A DNA stretch of 64,000 nucleotides from the NCBI RefSeq assembly GCF_004421005.1, contig NZ_CP038026.1, forward strand, positions 2,728,001-2,792,000, in the 5' to 3' direction. This DNA comes from Pseudoduganella plicata. Its GTDB lineage: Bacteria; Pseudomonadota; Gammaproteobacteria; Burkholderiales; Burkholderiaceae_D. Of this stretch, positions 26,839-37,098 are shown piece after piece. A program made the translations under genes and the position numbers. Positions within the stretch are counted from its first letter, which is position 1. Every line of letters starts with the position of its first letter. Under the pieces are notes generated by a model. That model had not been told where the DNA came from, did no database searches, and saw only the letters and a program-made list of their open reading frames with translations.

Positions 26839-28197
26839 ATGCAGAAAAAAGTATTTATCAAGACCTTCGGTTGCCAGATGAACGAGTACGACTCCGACAA
26901 GATGGCCGACCTGCTGGGCGCCACGGATGGGCTGGTGCGCACGGAGTCCCCGGAAGACGCGGATGTCATTCTCCTTAACACCTGTTCCGTGCGCGAAAAG
27001 GCACAGGAAAAGGTGTTCTCGGACCTGGGCACGTTCAAGAAACTGAAGCAGGCCAATCCCGATCTGCTGATCGGCGTGGGCGGCTGCGTTGCCTCGCAGG
27101 AAGGCGACGCCATCGTCAAGCGTGCGCCGCACGTGGACATGGTGTTCGGCCCGCAGACCTTGCACCGCCTGCCGAAGATGATCGAGCTGCGCCGCCACAG
27201 TGGCAAGCCGCAGGTGGACATCACGTTCCCCGAAATCGAAAAGTTCGATCACCTGCCACCGGCCCGGGTAGAAGGGGCATTCGCCTATGTCTCCATCATG
27301 GAAGGCTGCAGCAAATATTGCAGCTACTGCGTGGTGCCGTACACGCGCGGCGAGGAAGTGTCGCGCCGTTTCGAGGACGTGCTGACGGAAGTGGCGGGCC
27401 TGGCCGCGCAAGGCGTCAAGGAAGTCATGCTGCTGGGACAGAACGTCAACGCGTTCCGCGGCGAAATGGCCGATGGCGGCCTGGCCGACTTCGCGCTGCT
27501 GATCGAATACGTGGCCGCCGTGCCCGGCATCGAGCGCATCCGTTTCGTCACCAGCCACCCGAAGGAGTTCACGCAGCGCCTCGTCGACTGCTATGCGCGC
27601 ATCCCGCAGCTGGCGGACCACCTGTACCTGCCGGCCCAGCACGGATCGGACAAGGTGCTGGGCGCGATGAAGCGCGGCTATACGGCGCTGGAATACAAGT
27701 CCATCATCCGCAAGGTCAAGGCGGTGCGGCCCCATATCACGATTGCCTCGGATTTCATTGTCGGCTTCCCCGGCGAAACCGACGACGATTTCGAAGCCAT
27801 GATGAAGCTGGTGCAGGACGTCGATTTCGACAACAGCTTCAGCTTTATCTTCAGCAAGCGCCCGGGCACGCCGGCCGCCGGCCTGGCGGACGACACGCCG
27901 CATGAGGTCAAGCTGGCACGGCTGCAACGGCTGCAGGCGCTGATCGACGCCAACACACGCCGCCACAGCGAGCAGATGGTCGGCCGCACGATGCAGGTGC
28001 TGGTCGAAGGCCCGTCCAAAAACGGCGGCCGCGAGCTGACGGGCCGGGCCGGCAATACCCGGACGGTGCTGTTCGACGGTGGCGACGCGCCGGAGCGGTT
28101 CCATGGCAAGATGGTCGACATACGTATTACCGAAAGCCTGTCCTATTCCCTGCGCGGCGAACTCGTCGCCACCACCCTGGAATCGCTGAACCATTGA
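26839..28197 (+). CDS. miaB: tRNA-2-methylthio-N6-dimethylallyladenosine synthase MiaB
   Basis: Radical-SAM methylthiotransferase that converts i6A37 (made by MiaA) to ms2i6A37. The 452-aa protein opens with the UPF0004 domain ([31 protein letters not shown], giving three cluster-binding Cys). The radical SAM CxxxCxxC appears in [17 protein letters not shown], and a TRAM domain follows from ~380. Sequence length and all six cluster Cys are normal. TGA overlaps the TTG start of ybeZ (TTGA). It starts the miaB-ybeZ-ybeY block, known in E. coli as an operon. Confidence 0.97.
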   Translation: MQKKVFIKTFGCQMNEYDSDKMADLLGATDGLVRTESPEDADVILLNTCSVREKAQEKVFSDLGTFKKLKQANPDLLIGVGGCVASQEGDAIVKRAPHVDMVFGPQTLHRLPKMIELRRHSGKPQVDITFPEIEKFDHLPPARVEGAFAYVSIMEGCSKYCSYCVVPYTRGEEVSRRFEDVLTEVAGLAAQGVKEVMLLGQNVNAFRGEMADGGLADFALLIEYVAAVPGIERIRFVTSHPKEFTQRLVDCYARIPQLADHLYLPAQHGSDKVLGAMKRGYTALEYKSIIRKVKAVRPHITIASDFIVGFPGETDDDFEAMMKLVQDVDFDNSFSFIFSKRPGTPAAGLADDTPHEVKLARLQRLQALIDANTRRHSEQMVGRTMQVLVEGPSKNGGRELTGRAGNTRTVLFDGGDAPERFHGKMVDIRITESLSYSLRGELVATTLESLNH

Positions 28198-29252
28198 AAA
28201 CGAAAACGCCAGTTCAACCTCATTACTTCACGCCGGAGCCGATCGACAACACGCGCCTGGCCAATCTGTGCGGTCCGCTTGACGAAAACCTGCGCCAGAT
28301 CTCGGCAGCGCTCGATGTCACTATCTTCCGGCGTGGCGAGCGGTTCATCGTCAGCGGCACGAACGCCGAGCGCGCCGTCCAGATCCTGGAAAAATTCTAT
28401 GCGGTGGCCGACAAGGCCGTGCCGGTCGAGGAGGTGCAGCTGGGCCTCGTCGAGCAGCGCACCAGCGCCGCTCCCGCCGACGATGGCGCCAGCGAGGAGG
28501 AGCCGCCGTTCAACGATCCGGACATCGCCAGCCCCGTGCTGAAGACGCGCCGCAGCGACCTGCGCGGCCGCACGCCGCACCAGATCCGCTACCTGCGCAA
28601 TATCCTCGAACACGACATCAGTTTCGGCATCGGCCCCGCCGGTACCGGCAAGACGTATCTTGCCGTTGCCTGCGCCGTCGATGCGCTCGAGCGCGATGCC
28701 GTCAAGCGCATCATCCTGACGCGCCCCGCCGTGGAGGCGGGCGAGCGCCTGGGCTTCCTGCCGGGCGACCTGGCGCAGAAGGTCGACCCTTACCTGCGTC
28801 CGCTGTACGACGCGCTGTACGACCTGCTGGGCTTTGACCGCACGATGAAGATGTTCGAGAAGCAGGTCATCGAGATCGCACCGCTGGCCTATATGCGCGG
28901 GCGCACGCTCAATCATGCCTTTGTCATCCTGGACGAGGCGCAGAACACGACCGTCGAACAGATGAAGATGTTCCTGACGCGCATCGGCTTCGGCAGCAAG
29001 GCCGTGGTGACCGGCGACGTCACGCAGGTCGATCTCGCCAAGCACCAGAAGAGCGGCCTGATCGACGCCGTGCAGGTGCTGCGCGACGTGCGCGGCATCG
29101 CGTTCTCGCAGTTCTCCAGCGAGGACGTCGTGCGCCACCCGCTGGTGGGGCGCATCGTCGATGCCTACGACGCCGCGCACCATAGCACGGCCGACATCAC
29201 CCCCTTGCTGAAACCCGTCAAAGCGCCTGCCCGTAATGTCCGAAAAAAATAA
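28194..29252 (+). CDS. ybeZ: PhoH-like ATPase YbeZ
   Basis: A 352-aa cytoplasmic ATPase implicated in ribosome/RNA metabolism together with YbeY. Start is TTG 28194, overlapping the miaB stop; no ATG exists near the domain start. The N-terminal KH-like region (~30-75, [18 protein letters not shown]) is followed by the P-loop [28 protein letters not shown] (PhoH block), and the Walker B region [11 protein letters not shown]. It ends with [10 protein letters not shown] and a basic C-terminus. It overlaps ybeY by 17 bp. Confidence 0.95.
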   Translation: MKTKTPVQPHYFTPEPIDNTRLANLCGPLDENLRQISAALDVTIFRRGERFIVSGTNAERAVQILEKFYAVADKAVPVEEVQLGLVEQRTSAAPADDGASEEEPPFNDPDIASPVLKTRRSDLRGRTPHQIRYLRNILEHDISFGIGPAGTGKTYLAVACAVDALERDAVKRIILTRPAVEAGERLGFLPGDLAQKVDPYLRPLYDALYDLLGFDRTMKMFEKQVIEIAPLAYMRGRTLNHAFVILDEAQNTTVEQMKMFLTRIGFGSKAVVTGDVTQVDLAKHQKSGLIDAVQVLRDVRGIAFSQFSSEDVVRHPLVGRIVDAYDAAHHSTADITPLLKPVKAPARNVRKK

Positions 29253-29706
29253 GCTGACCCTGTCGGTGCAGTATGCCGACACCCGCCTGCAGGAAAGCAT
29301 CACCCGCCCGGCCATCCGCAAATGGGTCAAGGCGGCCCTGCTCGCCCCGGCCGAACTGACGATCCGTTTCGTCGACGCGGTCGAGGGCCAGAGCCTGAAC
29401 CGCGAGTACCGCGGCAAGGATTACGCCACCAACGTGCTGACGTTTGCGTACAACGAAGGCGAGGAAATCGCGGAAGACGATCCTACGCGCGCCGACATCA
29501 TCCTGTGCACCGACGTGCTGCAGCGCGAGGCAGCCGAGCAGAACAAGTCCGTGGAAGAACATACGGCGCACCTGATCGTGCATGGCGTCCTGCATGCGCA
29601 GGGTTACGACCACGAGGACGACGAGGAAGCGGACGAGATGGAGTCGCTGGAGACGGAAATTCTGGCCGAGCTGGGCTACGCCGATCCTTACGCGGCGGAG
29701 AAATAA
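29236..29706 (+). CDS. ybeY: Endoribonuclease YbeY (rRNA maturation)
   Basis: A 156-aa single-strand endoribonuclease for 16S rRNA 3'-end processing and ribosome quality control. The zinc motif [11 protein letters not shown] (HGxLHxxGyDH) is intact, with preceding [16 protein letters not shown]. The ATG lies 17 bp inside ybeZ, so the two are tightly coupled. In E. coli corC (ybeX) follows at once; here a palindromic repeat and an opposing transporter gene intervene. Confidence 0.96.
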   Translation: MSEKNKLTLSVQYADTRLQESITRPAIRKWVKAALLAPAELTIRFVDAVEGQSLNREYRGKDYATNVLTFAYNEGEEIAEDDPTRADIILCTDVLQREAAEQNKSVEEHTAHLIVHGVLHAQGYDHEDDEEADEMESLETEILAELGYADPYAAEK

Positions 29707-29715
29707 CGTTGGAAT

Positions 29716-29766
29716 AAACCGGTGACAGGCTCCATTTAATAAATGGAGCCTGTCACCGGTTTTTTT
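29716..29766. repeat. GGTGACAGGCTCC palindromic repeat, copy C
   Basis: Perfect 22-base arms at 29716-29737 and 29741-29762 enclose loop AAT and are followed by a T run on the plus strand and preceded by AAA. It lies between ybeY (+, ends 29706) and the CorA-like gene (-, ends 29766), so it can terminate both. Confidence 0.88.
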
Positions 29767-30788
29767 TACTCCAGCTCGCGCCGCTTGCGCACCACCACCC
29801 ACCCCGCCACGGCCGTGAATACGGCCACGATCCCGGCGATGATCCAGAAGCCCGCGCCGTCATTGGCCAGCGGCACGCCGCCCACGTTCATGCCTAGAAG
29901 GCCCGCAATGATATTGATGGGCAGCGCCAATACCGTGACGATCGTCAGCACGTACAGGCTGCGGTTGTTGGCTTCGTTGACGAGCGCGGCGATCTCTTCC
30001 TGCAACAGCTTGATGCGTTCCTGCAGCGACGAAATGTCGTTCAGTGCGACGGCAAACTCCTCGCTCGCCTCGCGCAGCTCCTGCCGGTCCGTATCGCGCA
30101 CCCAGCCGGGTGGCCGTTGCAGCAGGCGGAACAGCGCTGCCGGTTCCGGCGCGAGGAGACGCTGCAGGCGGACGAGCACGCGGCGCAGCGCGCCCAGGTC
30201 GGCGCGCTTGAACTTCAGCTGGCCGGACAGCAGGTTGTCCTCGATGCCATCCACGCGTCCCGTGGCGTCGCGCACGATACGCGTCAGCACATCGGCCTGG
30301 TCGCGCAGCAGGTGCGTCAGCAGCGCCAGCGACGAATCCATTTCCTCGCCCTTCAGCACCGCCTGGCGCAGGCGCTCGACCGATTGCAGGGGACTGCGCC
30401 GCGCGCTGATGACGACCTGGCGCTCGACGGATAAAAACAGGCTGGAGATATCCGAAGGCTCGAACGAAAAGTCGCGCAGCACGTCGTTGACGACGGCAAC
30501 GAGCGTGTCGCCGGCCCGCTCGATGCGCGTCGAGCGCGAGCCGGCGTGCAGGCAGTCGTAGAACTCGTCTTCCAGCGCCGCATGCTCGCGCAGCCATTTT
30601 TCGCTGACGGTGTTGGCCAGGTTGAAATGCAGCCAGACAAATTCGTCGGGGTGGCCGGCACGCTGACGCAGCCAGGCGGCCGCGTCGCCCGCACCGATGA
30701 CCAGCGGCTGCGACGCGCGGCCGAACAGGTAACCGCACACCAGCCCGCACTGGTCCGATCCGTATGCCACCGCACTCAAACTGTTCAT
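29766..30788 (-). CDS. CorA-family divalent cation transporter (ZntB-like)
   Basis: A 340-aa inner-membrane transporter of the CorA superfamily. The long N-terminal cytoplasmic funnel is helical (ALEDEFYDCLH; LKEEIAALVNEANNRSLY in pieces). Two C-terminal TMs follow: YVLTIVTVLALPINIIAGLLGMNVGG, with the selectivity motif GMN, and GFWIIAGIVAVFTAVAGWVV. Lack of an acidic extracellular loop (VGGVPLANDG) is closer to ZntB than to CorA. Start ATG 30788 has a GGAGG 11 nt upstream; one more ATG in frame lies further up. It interrupts the usual ybeY-corC order. Confidence 0.88.
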   Translation of the reverse strand: MNSLSAVAYGSDQCGLVCGYLFGRASQPLVIGAGDAAAWLRQRAGHPDEFVWLHFNLANTVSEKWLREHAALEDEFYDCLHAGSRSTRIERAGDTLVAVVNDVLRDFSFEPSDISSLFLSVERQVVISARRSPLQSVERLRQAVLKGEEMDSSLALLTHLLRDQADVLTRIVRDATGRVDGIEDNLLSGQLKFKRADLGALRRVLVRLQRLLAPEPAALFRLLQRPPGWVRDTDRQELREASEEFAVALNDISSLQERIKLLQEEIAALVNEANNRSLYVLTIVTVLALPINIIAGLLGMNVGGVPLANDGAGFWIIAGIVAVFTAVAGWVVVRKRRELE

Positions 30789-30929
30789 TGCCTGTTCCGC
30801 CTCCCAGGCGGGCAGCATACGGTCCGAATATGACAGCATGATTGCAGGCGGTGCTTTTTTGATAAAAACAGCTCGCCCCTCGCGTTTGGTGTATCCTGTA
30901 TCCCTTCGAAACAATGGCTCACGCCTACT

Positions 30930-31808
30930 ATGCAAGAGCACTCTAGTAGCGTCAGGAATGACGCTAAACCACATCGATCGCTCCTCGAGCGACTCACCGC
31001 CCTGATTTCCCCTGAACCCGAGAACCGCTCGGAGCTTCTCGAAATTCTGCACGAAGCCCATGAACGCAACCTGATCGATGCCGACGCCCTGTCGATGATC
31101 GAAGGCGTGTTCCAGGTTTCGGACCTGTCGGCGCGCGACATCATGGTCCCGCGCTCGCAGATGGACGTCATCGACATCTCCAAGCCCATCGACGAATGGA
31201 TGCCGCTGGTGCTGGAAACGGCCCACTCGCGCTTCCCCGCCATCGAGGGCGAACGCGACAAGGTTGTCGGCATCCTGCTGGCAAAGGACCTGCTGCGCTA
31301 CTACGCGGAAGAATCGTTCGACGTGCGCGACATGCTGCGCCCGGCGATCTTCATCCCCGAATCGAAGCGCCTGAACGTGCTGCTGCGCGACTTCCGCGCC
31401 AACCACAATCACATGGCCATCGTCGTCGATGAATACAGCGGCGTGGCCGGCCTTATCACCATCGAGGACGTGCTGGAGCAGATCGTCGGCGACATCGAGG
31501 ACGAATACGACTTCGATGAGGAAGAAGACAACATCATCTCGATCAAGGAAGGCCAGCTGGGCCCGCGTTGGCGCGTGAAAGCGCTGACGGAGATCAGCCA
31601 GTTCAACGAGGAACTCGACGTCGACCTGTCCGATGAGGACGTCGACACCATCGGCGGCCTCGTGGCCAAGCACCTGGCGCGCATGCCCCACAAGGGCGAC
31701 GTGTTCGACATCGACAACCTGCGCTTCGAAGTGCTGCGTGCCGATGCCCGCCAGATCCACGTGCTGACGGTCGAGAAGCTGCCACCCGCCGTCGACGAGC
31801 AGGACTGA
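30930..31808 (+). CDS. corC: CorC/HlyC-family CBS-domain protein
   Basis: A 292-aa soluble protein related to E. coli CorC (YbeX), linked to magnesium/cobalt efflux and to ribosome assembly. Two CBS domains (~65-190: DIMVPRSQMDVIDIS and MAIVVDEYSGVAGLITIEDVLEQIVGDI in pieces) precede the C-terminal transporter-associated domain (~205-285: GLVAKHLARMPHKGDVFDIDNLRFEV). No TM is present. TGA overlaps the lnt ATG (TGATG). Confidence 0.94.
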   Translation: MQEHSSSVRNDAKPHRSLLERLTALISPEPENRSELLEILHEAHERNLIDADALSMIEGVFQVSDLSARDIMVPRSQMDVIDISKPIDEWMPLVLETAHSRFPAIEGERDKVVGILLAKDLLRYYAEESFDVRDMLRPAIFIPESKRLNVLLRDFRANHNHMAIVVDEYSGVAGLITIEDVLEQIVGDIEDEYDFDEEEDNIISIKEGQLGPRWRVKALTEISQFNEELDVDLSDEDVDTIGGLVAKHLARMPHKGDVFDIDNLRFEVLRADARQIHVLTVEKLPPAVDEQD

Positions 31809-33358
31809 TGCGCCTGCGCCGCGCCCGCCCGGGCGAGCCGTCCGCTCCACCGCGTTCCACCCGTAGCCGCATGATCATCGCCGCCCTTGCGGGCGCGGTG
31901 AGCGTCTTCTCGTTCGCACCATTCGGCTGGTGGCCGCTGCAACTGTTCACGCTCGCCATCCTGTTCTACCAGGTCATGCGCGCGCCCACCGTCAAGGCGG
32001 GCGCACTGGTTGGCTGGGCCTTCGGCTTCGGCTGGTGCCTGGCCGGCGTACATTGGCTGACGATCGCCATCTCGCGCTTTGGCGGCCTGCCGGCCCCGCT
32101 GGCGTGGATCGCCATCGCGCTGCTGGCCGTCTACATGGGCGCCCACTGCGGCGCGGCCATGTGGCTGGCCGGCTGGCTGCGCAAGAAATGGGCGCTGCCG
32201 CTGCCCGCCGCCAATCTGCTGGTCTTCCCCGCGTTGTGGGCCGTCAGCGAATGGTCGCGCGGCTGGCTGTTCACGGGTTTCCCGTGGGCGTCGGCCGGCT
32301 ATGCGCACAATGTCTCGCCGCTGGCCGGCTACGCGCCCGTGCTGGGCGTGTTCGGCATCGGCTGGCTCGTCGCCGTCACGGCGGGCGCGTTGCTGCTGCT
32401 GATGCACCGCAGCCGCTGGATGGCGCTCGGCCTGCTCTGCGCCATCTGGGCCGCCGGCTTCGGGCTGGGCTTCGTGCGCTGGACGCAGCCGGTCGGCAGC
32501 GAGCTGTCGGTCCGTCTCATCCAGGGCAATATCCCGCTGTCGAAGAAATTCGAGCAGGAGCAGTTGCCGCGTACGCTGCAGTACTACCAGGAGGCCGTGC
32601 TGGCCGAACCGGCCGACCTGATCGCCATTCCGGAGACGGGCATTCCGCTGTTCCCGCAGCACCTGCCGGCCGGTTACCTGGACCGCTACGGCAGCTTTGC
32701 CCGCAAGACCGGCAGCGCGGTGGTGCTGGGCATGCCGATGGCCGACAGCCCGACGCGCTATGCCAACAGCGTCATGGGCCTGGCGCCCACGGGCGGCAAG
32801 CCATACCGCTACGACAAGCATCACCTGGTGCCGTTCGGCGAATTCATTCCGCCGGGCTTCCGCTGGTTCACGGACCTGATGTCGATTCCGCTGGGCGACC
32901 AGACCCGCGGCATGCTGCAGCAGCCGGCCTTTTCCGTGCGCGACCAGCGCGTGCTGCCGGACATCTGCTATGAGAACAACTTCGGCGAGGAAATCGCCGC
33001 GCAGCTGGCCAACGGCTCGCATGCGACGGTGCTGCTGAACGTGTCCGAACTGGCGTGGTACGGCGAATCGGTCGCGATCCCGCAGCACCTGCAGATCTCG
33101 CAGATGCGTACCCTGGAGACGGGCCGGCCGATGCTGATGGCGACAAACTCCGGCGCCACCGCCGTCATCGACCACCGCGGCGTCGTGCAGGCCAGCCTGC
33201 CCTGGTACCAGCCGGGCGTGCTGTCGGCCAAAGTGCAGGGGATGACGGGGAACACCCCGTACATCCTGGTCCGGAATCGCCTCATCCTGGCGCTGGCTGC
33301 ACTGGCGATCCTGGCAGCCTGGCTGACTTCGCGCAGGAAGACGACCGGCGCCGCGTAA
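31808..33358 (+). CDS. lnt: Apolipoprotein N-acyltransferase Lnt
   Basis: Third step of lipoprotein maturation, N-acylating the diacylglyceryl-Cys in the inner membrane. The 516-aa protein has a Lys/Arg-rich N-terminal cytoplasmic tail, about six N-terminal TMs with SWLAGVHWL-like aromatic motifs, then the periplasmic nitrilase domain. The catalytic triad is visible: Glu in IPETGIPLFP, Lys in YDKHHLVPFGE, Cys in DICYENNFGE. One final TM ends the protein. Essential for envelope function; the corC-lnt overlap matches the enterobacterial order. Confidence 0.97.
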   Translation: MRLRRARPGEPSAPPRSTRSRMIIAALAGAVSVFSFAPFGWWPLQLFTLAILFYQVMRAPTVKAGALVGWAFGFGWCLAGVHWLTIAISRFGGLPAPLAWIAIALLAVYMGAHCGAAMWLAGWLRKKWALPLPAANLLVFPALWAVSEWSRGWLFTGFPWASAGYAHNVSPLAGYAPVLGVFGIGWLVAVTAGALLLLMHRSRWMALGLLCAIWAAGFGLGFVRWTQPVGSELSVRLIQGNIPLSKKFEQEQLPRTLQYYQEAVLAEPADLIAIPETGIPLFPQHLPAGYLDRYGSFARKTGSAVVLGMPMADSPTRYANSVMGLAPTGGKPYRYDKHHLVPFGEFIPPGFRWFTDLMSIPLGDQTRGMLQQPAFSVRDQRVLPDICYENNFGEEIAAQLANGSHATVLLNVSELAWYGESVAIPQHLQISQMRTLETGRPMLMATNSGATAVIDHRGVVQASLPWYQPGVLSAKVQGMTGNTPYILVRNRLILALAALAILAAWLTSRRKTTGAA

Positions 33359-33398
33359 ACGCCCGCCGGCATCGCTCTACTAGACTGTTATAAAAACC

Positions 33399-33419
33399 GC
33401 TAAAATGGGCCGTTTTAGC
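33399..33419. promoter_or_regulatory. Short hairpin in the lnt-glyQ intergenic region
   Basis: GCTAAAA (33399-33405) pairs with TTTTAGC (33413-33419) around TGGGCCG. A TATAAA stretch lies just upstream. It could be the end of the lnt transcript or part of the glyQ promoter. No T-box features are visible. Confidence 0.3.
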
Positions 33420-33466
33420 ATTCAGCTACCGATTCGCTCGCTTCGCCCCGTCACCGACCAAATACG

Positions 33467-34375
33467 ATGCTCACATTTCAACAAATTATCCTGACCTTGC
33501 AATCCTACTGGGACAAGCAGGGTTGCGCCCTGCTCCAGCCATACGACATGGAAGTCGGCGCGGGCACCTTCCACACCGGTACGTTCCTGCGCGCGATCGG
33601 CCCGGAGCCCTGGCGCGCCGCCTACGTGCAGCCGTCGCGCCGTCCGAAGGATGGCCGCTATGGCGAGAACCCGAACCGCCTGCAGCATTACTATCAATAT
33701 CAGGTCGTGCTGAAACCCGCGCCGGAAAACATCCTCGACCTGTACCTCGGTTCACTGGCCGCCCTGGGCCTGGACCTGAAGCAGAATGACGTGCGCTTCG
33801 TCGAAGACGACTGGGAAAGCCCGACCCTGGGCGCCTGGGGCCTCGGCTGGGAAGTCTGGCTGAACGGCATGGAAGTCACGCAGTTCACCTACTTCCAGCA
33901 AGTGGGCGGCCTCGATTGCAAGCCCGTGCTGGGCGAGATCACCTACGGCATCGAGCGCCTGGCCATGTACCTGCAGGGCGTCGAGAACGTGTATGACCTC
34001 GTATGGACCGAGTGGGAAGAGAACGGCACGAAGAAAACGCTGAAGTACGGCGACGTGTTCCACCAGAACGAAGTGGAGCAGTCGACGTACAACTTCGAGC
34101 ACGCGAATACGGAACTGCTGTTCGCGCAGTTCTCGAACCATGAAGCGGAAGCGAAGCGCCTCGTTGAACTGCAGCTGACGCTGCCGGCCTATGAGCAGAT
34201 CATGAAAGCGTCGCACAGCTTCAACATGCTGGACGCGCGCGGTGCCATCTCCGTCACGGAGCGCGCCGCCTACATCGGCCGCGTGCGCACGCTGTCGCGC
34301 CTCGTCGCCCAAGCCTACTACGATTCCCGCGAACGCCTTGGCTTCCCGATGCTGGGCAGCGCCACCGCAGAATGA
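33467..34375 (+). CDS. glyQ: Glycyl-tRNA synthetase alpha subunit
   Basis: Class II aminoacyl-tRNA synthetase subunit carrying the catalytic core; acts as alpha2beta2 with GlyS. The 302-aa protein starts [20 protein letters not shown] and contains [42 protein letters not shown] and [14 protein letters not shown] (motif 3), all invariant in GlyQ. TGA overlaps the glyS start (ATGA). Normal length. Confidence 0.98.
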   Translation: MLTFQQIILTLQSYWDKQGCALLQPYDMEVGAGTFHTGTFLRAIGPEPWRAAYVQPSRRPKDGRYGENPNRLQHYYQYQVVLKPAPENILDLYLGSLAALGLDLKQNDVRFVEDDWESPTLGAWGLGWEVWLNGMEVTQFTYFQQVGGLDCKPVLGEITYGIERLAMYLQGVENVYDLVWTEWEENGTKKTLKYGDVFHQNEVEQSTYNFEHANTELLFAQFSNHEAEAKRLVELQLTLPAYEQIMKASHSFNMLDARGAISVTERAAYIGRVRTLSRLVAQAYYDSRERLGFPMLGSATAE

Positions 34376-36486
34376 ATACCGCCATGACCCAGACTCTCCT
34401 GATTGAACTGCTGACCGAAGAACTGCCGCCGAAGGCCCTGTCCAAACTGGGCACCGCCTTTGCCGCCGGCATCGTGGGTGGCCTGAAATCGCGCGATTTC
34501 CTCGCCGACGACAGCGTCGCCACCACGTACGCTACCCCACGCCGCCTGGCGGTGTCGATCACCAACGTGCGCGACGTCTCGCCGGACAAGTCGATCCGCG
34601 AAAAAGTGCTGCCCGTGACGGTGGCGCTGGACAAGGAAGGCAACCCGACCGCGCCGCTGGCGAAAAAGCTGGCCGCGCTTGGCTTCCCCGACCTGCAGGT
34701 GGCCGACCTGGAACGCGCCCAGGACGGCAAGGCGGAAAGCTTCTTCTACACGTACACCGCACCGGGCTCGCCGCTGCAAACGGGCCTGCAAACGGCGCTG
34801 GAGGAATCGGTCGCCAAGCTGCCGATCCCTAAGGTGATGAGCTACCAGCGTCCCGACGGCGCCACCGTGCAGTTCGTGCGTCCCGCCCACAGCCTGATCG
34901 CGCTGTACGGCGACAAGGTGCTGCCACTGACCTTGCTGGGCCTGACGGCGGCCAACGTCACCGACGGTCACCGCTTCCTGACCGCACCTGGCCAGCGCGC
35001 CGTGACGGTGCCGCATGCCGACGCGTATGCCACCACGCTGATCGAACAGGCCAAGGTGATCCCGTCGTTCGACGCGCGCAAGGAGCAGATCCGCACGGCG
35101 CTGCTGGAAAAAGCCGGCGCCGACCAGGTCCTGATGCCCGAAGCGCTGCTGGAAGAAGTGACGTCGCTGGTCGAATGGCCCGTTGTCTACGAATGCCGTT
35201 TTGAGGAGGAATTCCTGGCCGTGCCGCAGGAATGCCTGATCCTGACGATGCAGACGAACCAGAAATACTTCGCGCTGACGGACACGGACGGCAAGCTGCG
35301 CTCGCGCTTCCTGATCGTCTCGAACATCGCCACCGACACGCCGCAGGCCATCATCGGCGGCAACGAGCGCGTGGTGCGCCCGCGCCTGTCGGATGCCAAG
35401 TTCTTCTTCGAGCAGGACAAGAAGAAGACGCTGGCATCGCGGATCGACCAGCTGCGCAACGTTGTCTACCATAACAAACTGGGCACGCAGTACGAGCGCA
35501 CCGATCGCGTGATGGCGCTGGCCGGCAATATCGCCGAACGCATCGGCGCCGATCAGACGCTGGCCGAACGCGCGGCGCTGCTGGCAAAGGCCGACCTGCT
35601 GACCGACATGGTGGGTGAGTTCCCGGAACTGCAGGGCATCATGGGCACGTACTACGCGCGCCACGACAAGGAAGAGGAGGAAGTCGCGCTGGCGATTTCC
35701 GAGCACTACCAGCCGCGCTTTGCCGGCGATGCGCTGCCCACGACGGCGTCGGGCACCGTCGTCGCGCTGGCCGACAAGCTGGAAACGCTGGTCGGCATCT
35801 GGTCGATCGGCCTGCAGCCCACCGGCGACAAGGACCCGTTCGCGCTGCGCCGCCACGCCCTCGGCGTGCTGCGCATGATGATCGAGAAACGCCTTCCCGT
35901 GGCGCTCAGTAAACTGCTGGAAGATGCCGTATCGTCGTTCACGGGCCGGCCAGGCTTTGTCGACCCGCGCGCCGACGTCACCACGTTCATGATGGACCGC
36001 CTGCGCGGCATCCTGCGCGAAAAGGGCTTTACGCCGAACGAGATCGAAGCGGTCGTGGCGCAGAATCCGGACCGGCTGGACGACATCGTGCAGCGCCTGG
36101 AAGCGGTGCAGGCGTTTGCCGCGCTGCCGGAATCGAGCTCGCTGGCCGCGGCCAACAAGCGCATCACCAACATCCTGAAAAAGAACGAGGAAGCGCTGGC
36201 GCAAGCCGGCACCGTCAACCCTGCCCTGCTGCAGGACACGGCCGAGAAGAACCTGGCCGCCGCCGTCACGCGCGTGCAGCCGCAGGTCGATGCCGCGTTT
36301 GCCGCCGGCGACTTCACCGGCACCCTGAAGACGCTGGCGCAGCTGCGCGACGACGTCGACGCGTTCTTCAACGACGTGATGGTGATGGCCGAAGACATCG
36401 GGCTGCGCAATAATCGCCTGGCCCTGTTGTCTTCGTTGCACGGCATGATGAACCGCGTCGCGGACATCTCGAAACTGGCAGCGTAA
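34372..36486 (+). CDS. glyS: Glycyl-tRNA synthetase beta subunit
   Basis: A 704-aa tRNA-binding partner of GlyQ. Typical beginning [19 protein letters not shown], then [39 protein letters not shown] and [32 protein letters not shown] (in pieces, HD-like domain), and a C-terminal anticodon-binding region. Two ATGs, 34372 and 34384, are possible; the first overlaps the glyQ stop. Followed 13 bp later by gmhB. Confidence 0.97.
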   Translation: MNTAMTQTLLIELLTEELPPKALSKLGTAFAAGIVGGLKSRDFLADDSVATTYATPRRLAVSITNVRDVSPDKSIREKVLPVTVALDKEGNPTAPLAKKLAALGFPDLQVADLERAQDGKAESFFYTYTAPGSPLQTGLQTALEESVAKLPIPKVMSYQRPDGATVQFVRPAHSLIALYGDKVLPLTLLGLTAANVTDGHRFLTAPGQRAVTVPHADAYATTLIEQAKVIPSFDARKEQIRTALLEKAGADQVLMPEALLEEVTSLVEWPVVYECRFEEEFLAVPQECLILTMQTNQKYFALTDTDGKLRSRFLIVSNIATDTPQAIIGGNERVVRPRLSDAKFFFEQDKKKTLASRIDQLRNVVYHNKLGTQYERTDRVMALAGNIAERIGADQTLAERAALLAKADLLTDMVGEFPELQGIMGTYYARHDKEEEEVALAISEHYQPRFAGDALPTTASGTVVALADKLETLVGIWSIGLQPTGDKDPFALRRHALGVLRMMIEKRLPVALSKLLEDAVSSFTGRPGFVDPRADVTTFMMDRLRGILREKGFTPNEIEAVVAQNPDRLDDIVQRLEAVQAFAALPESSSLAAANKRITNILKKNEEALAQAGTVNPALLQDTAEKNLAAAVTRVQPQVDAAFAAGDFTGTLKTLAQLRDDVDAFFNDVMVMAEDIGLRNNRLALLSSLHGMMNRVADISKLAA

Positions 36487-36499
36487 AGGTCACGACCCG

Positions 36500-37081
36500 A
36501 TGCCCCAGCCGCCGCACCCGAAGCTGATCATCCTGGACCGGGATGGCGTGATCAACCACGATTCGCCGGACTTCATCAAGTCGCCCGACGAGTGGATTCC
36601 CATCCCCGGTTCGCTGGAAGCGATCGCGCGCCTGAACCAGGCGGGGTATCGCGTGGTGGTTGCGTCGAACCAGTCCGGCATCGCGCGCCAGTTCTTCGAC
36701 ATCACGACCCTGAACGCGATCCATGCCAAGATGCACCGGCTGGCGCTGCAGGTCGGGGCTGAGATCGAAGCCGTGTTCTTCTGCCCGCACGCGGCGGCGG
36801 ACAACTGTGACTGCCGCAAGCCCAAGCCGGGCATGTTCGCGGAGATCTCGAAGCGCTATCAAGTCAGCCTGAAAGGCGTGCCGACGGTGGGCGATTCGCT
36901 GCGCGACCTGCAGGCAGGCTTCATCAGCGGGTGCGTGCCGTTCCTCGTCATGACGGGCAAGGGCGAGAAGACGCACGTCACGGGCGGCCTGCCACCGGGG
37001 ACGCTGTCGTTCCCCGACCTGGCCGCCACCGTGCAGCACATACTGAAACAATCCGCCGCGCCCACCGCAGCGGTCAACTGA
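36500..37081 (+). CDS. gmhB: D-glycero-beta-D-manno-heptose-1,7-bisphosphate 7-phosphatase GmhB
   Basis: HAD phosphatase in ADP-heptose synthesis for LPS inner core. The 193-aa protein has LDRDGVINHDS (motif I; both catalytic Asp), ASNQSGIARQFF (motif II), FFCPHAAADNCDCRKPKPGM (zinc-binding CxH...CxC loop and motif III Lys) and VGDSLRDLQAG (motif IV). Sits between glyS and an acyltransferase, the usual Burkholderiales order. Works with waaC (44595) in the same core pathway. Confidence 0.96.
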   Translation: MPQPPHPKLIILDRDGVINHDSPDFIKSPDEWIPIPGSLEAIARLNQAGYRVVVASNQSGIARQFFDITTLNAIHAKMHRLALQVGAEIEAVFFCPHAAADNCDCRKPKPGMFAEISKRYQVSLKGVPTVGDSLRDLQAGFISGCVPFLVMTGKGEKTHVTGGLPPGTLSFPDLAATVQHILKQSAAPTAAVN

Positions 37082-37098
37082 TATTCTGGAGAGTCGCG

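Noticed and set aside
33359..33466. Possible glycine riboswitch or T-box before glyQS
   Set aside because: Only a 7-bp hairpin is visible; no T-box or glycine aptamer core, and T-boxes are rare in proteobacteria.
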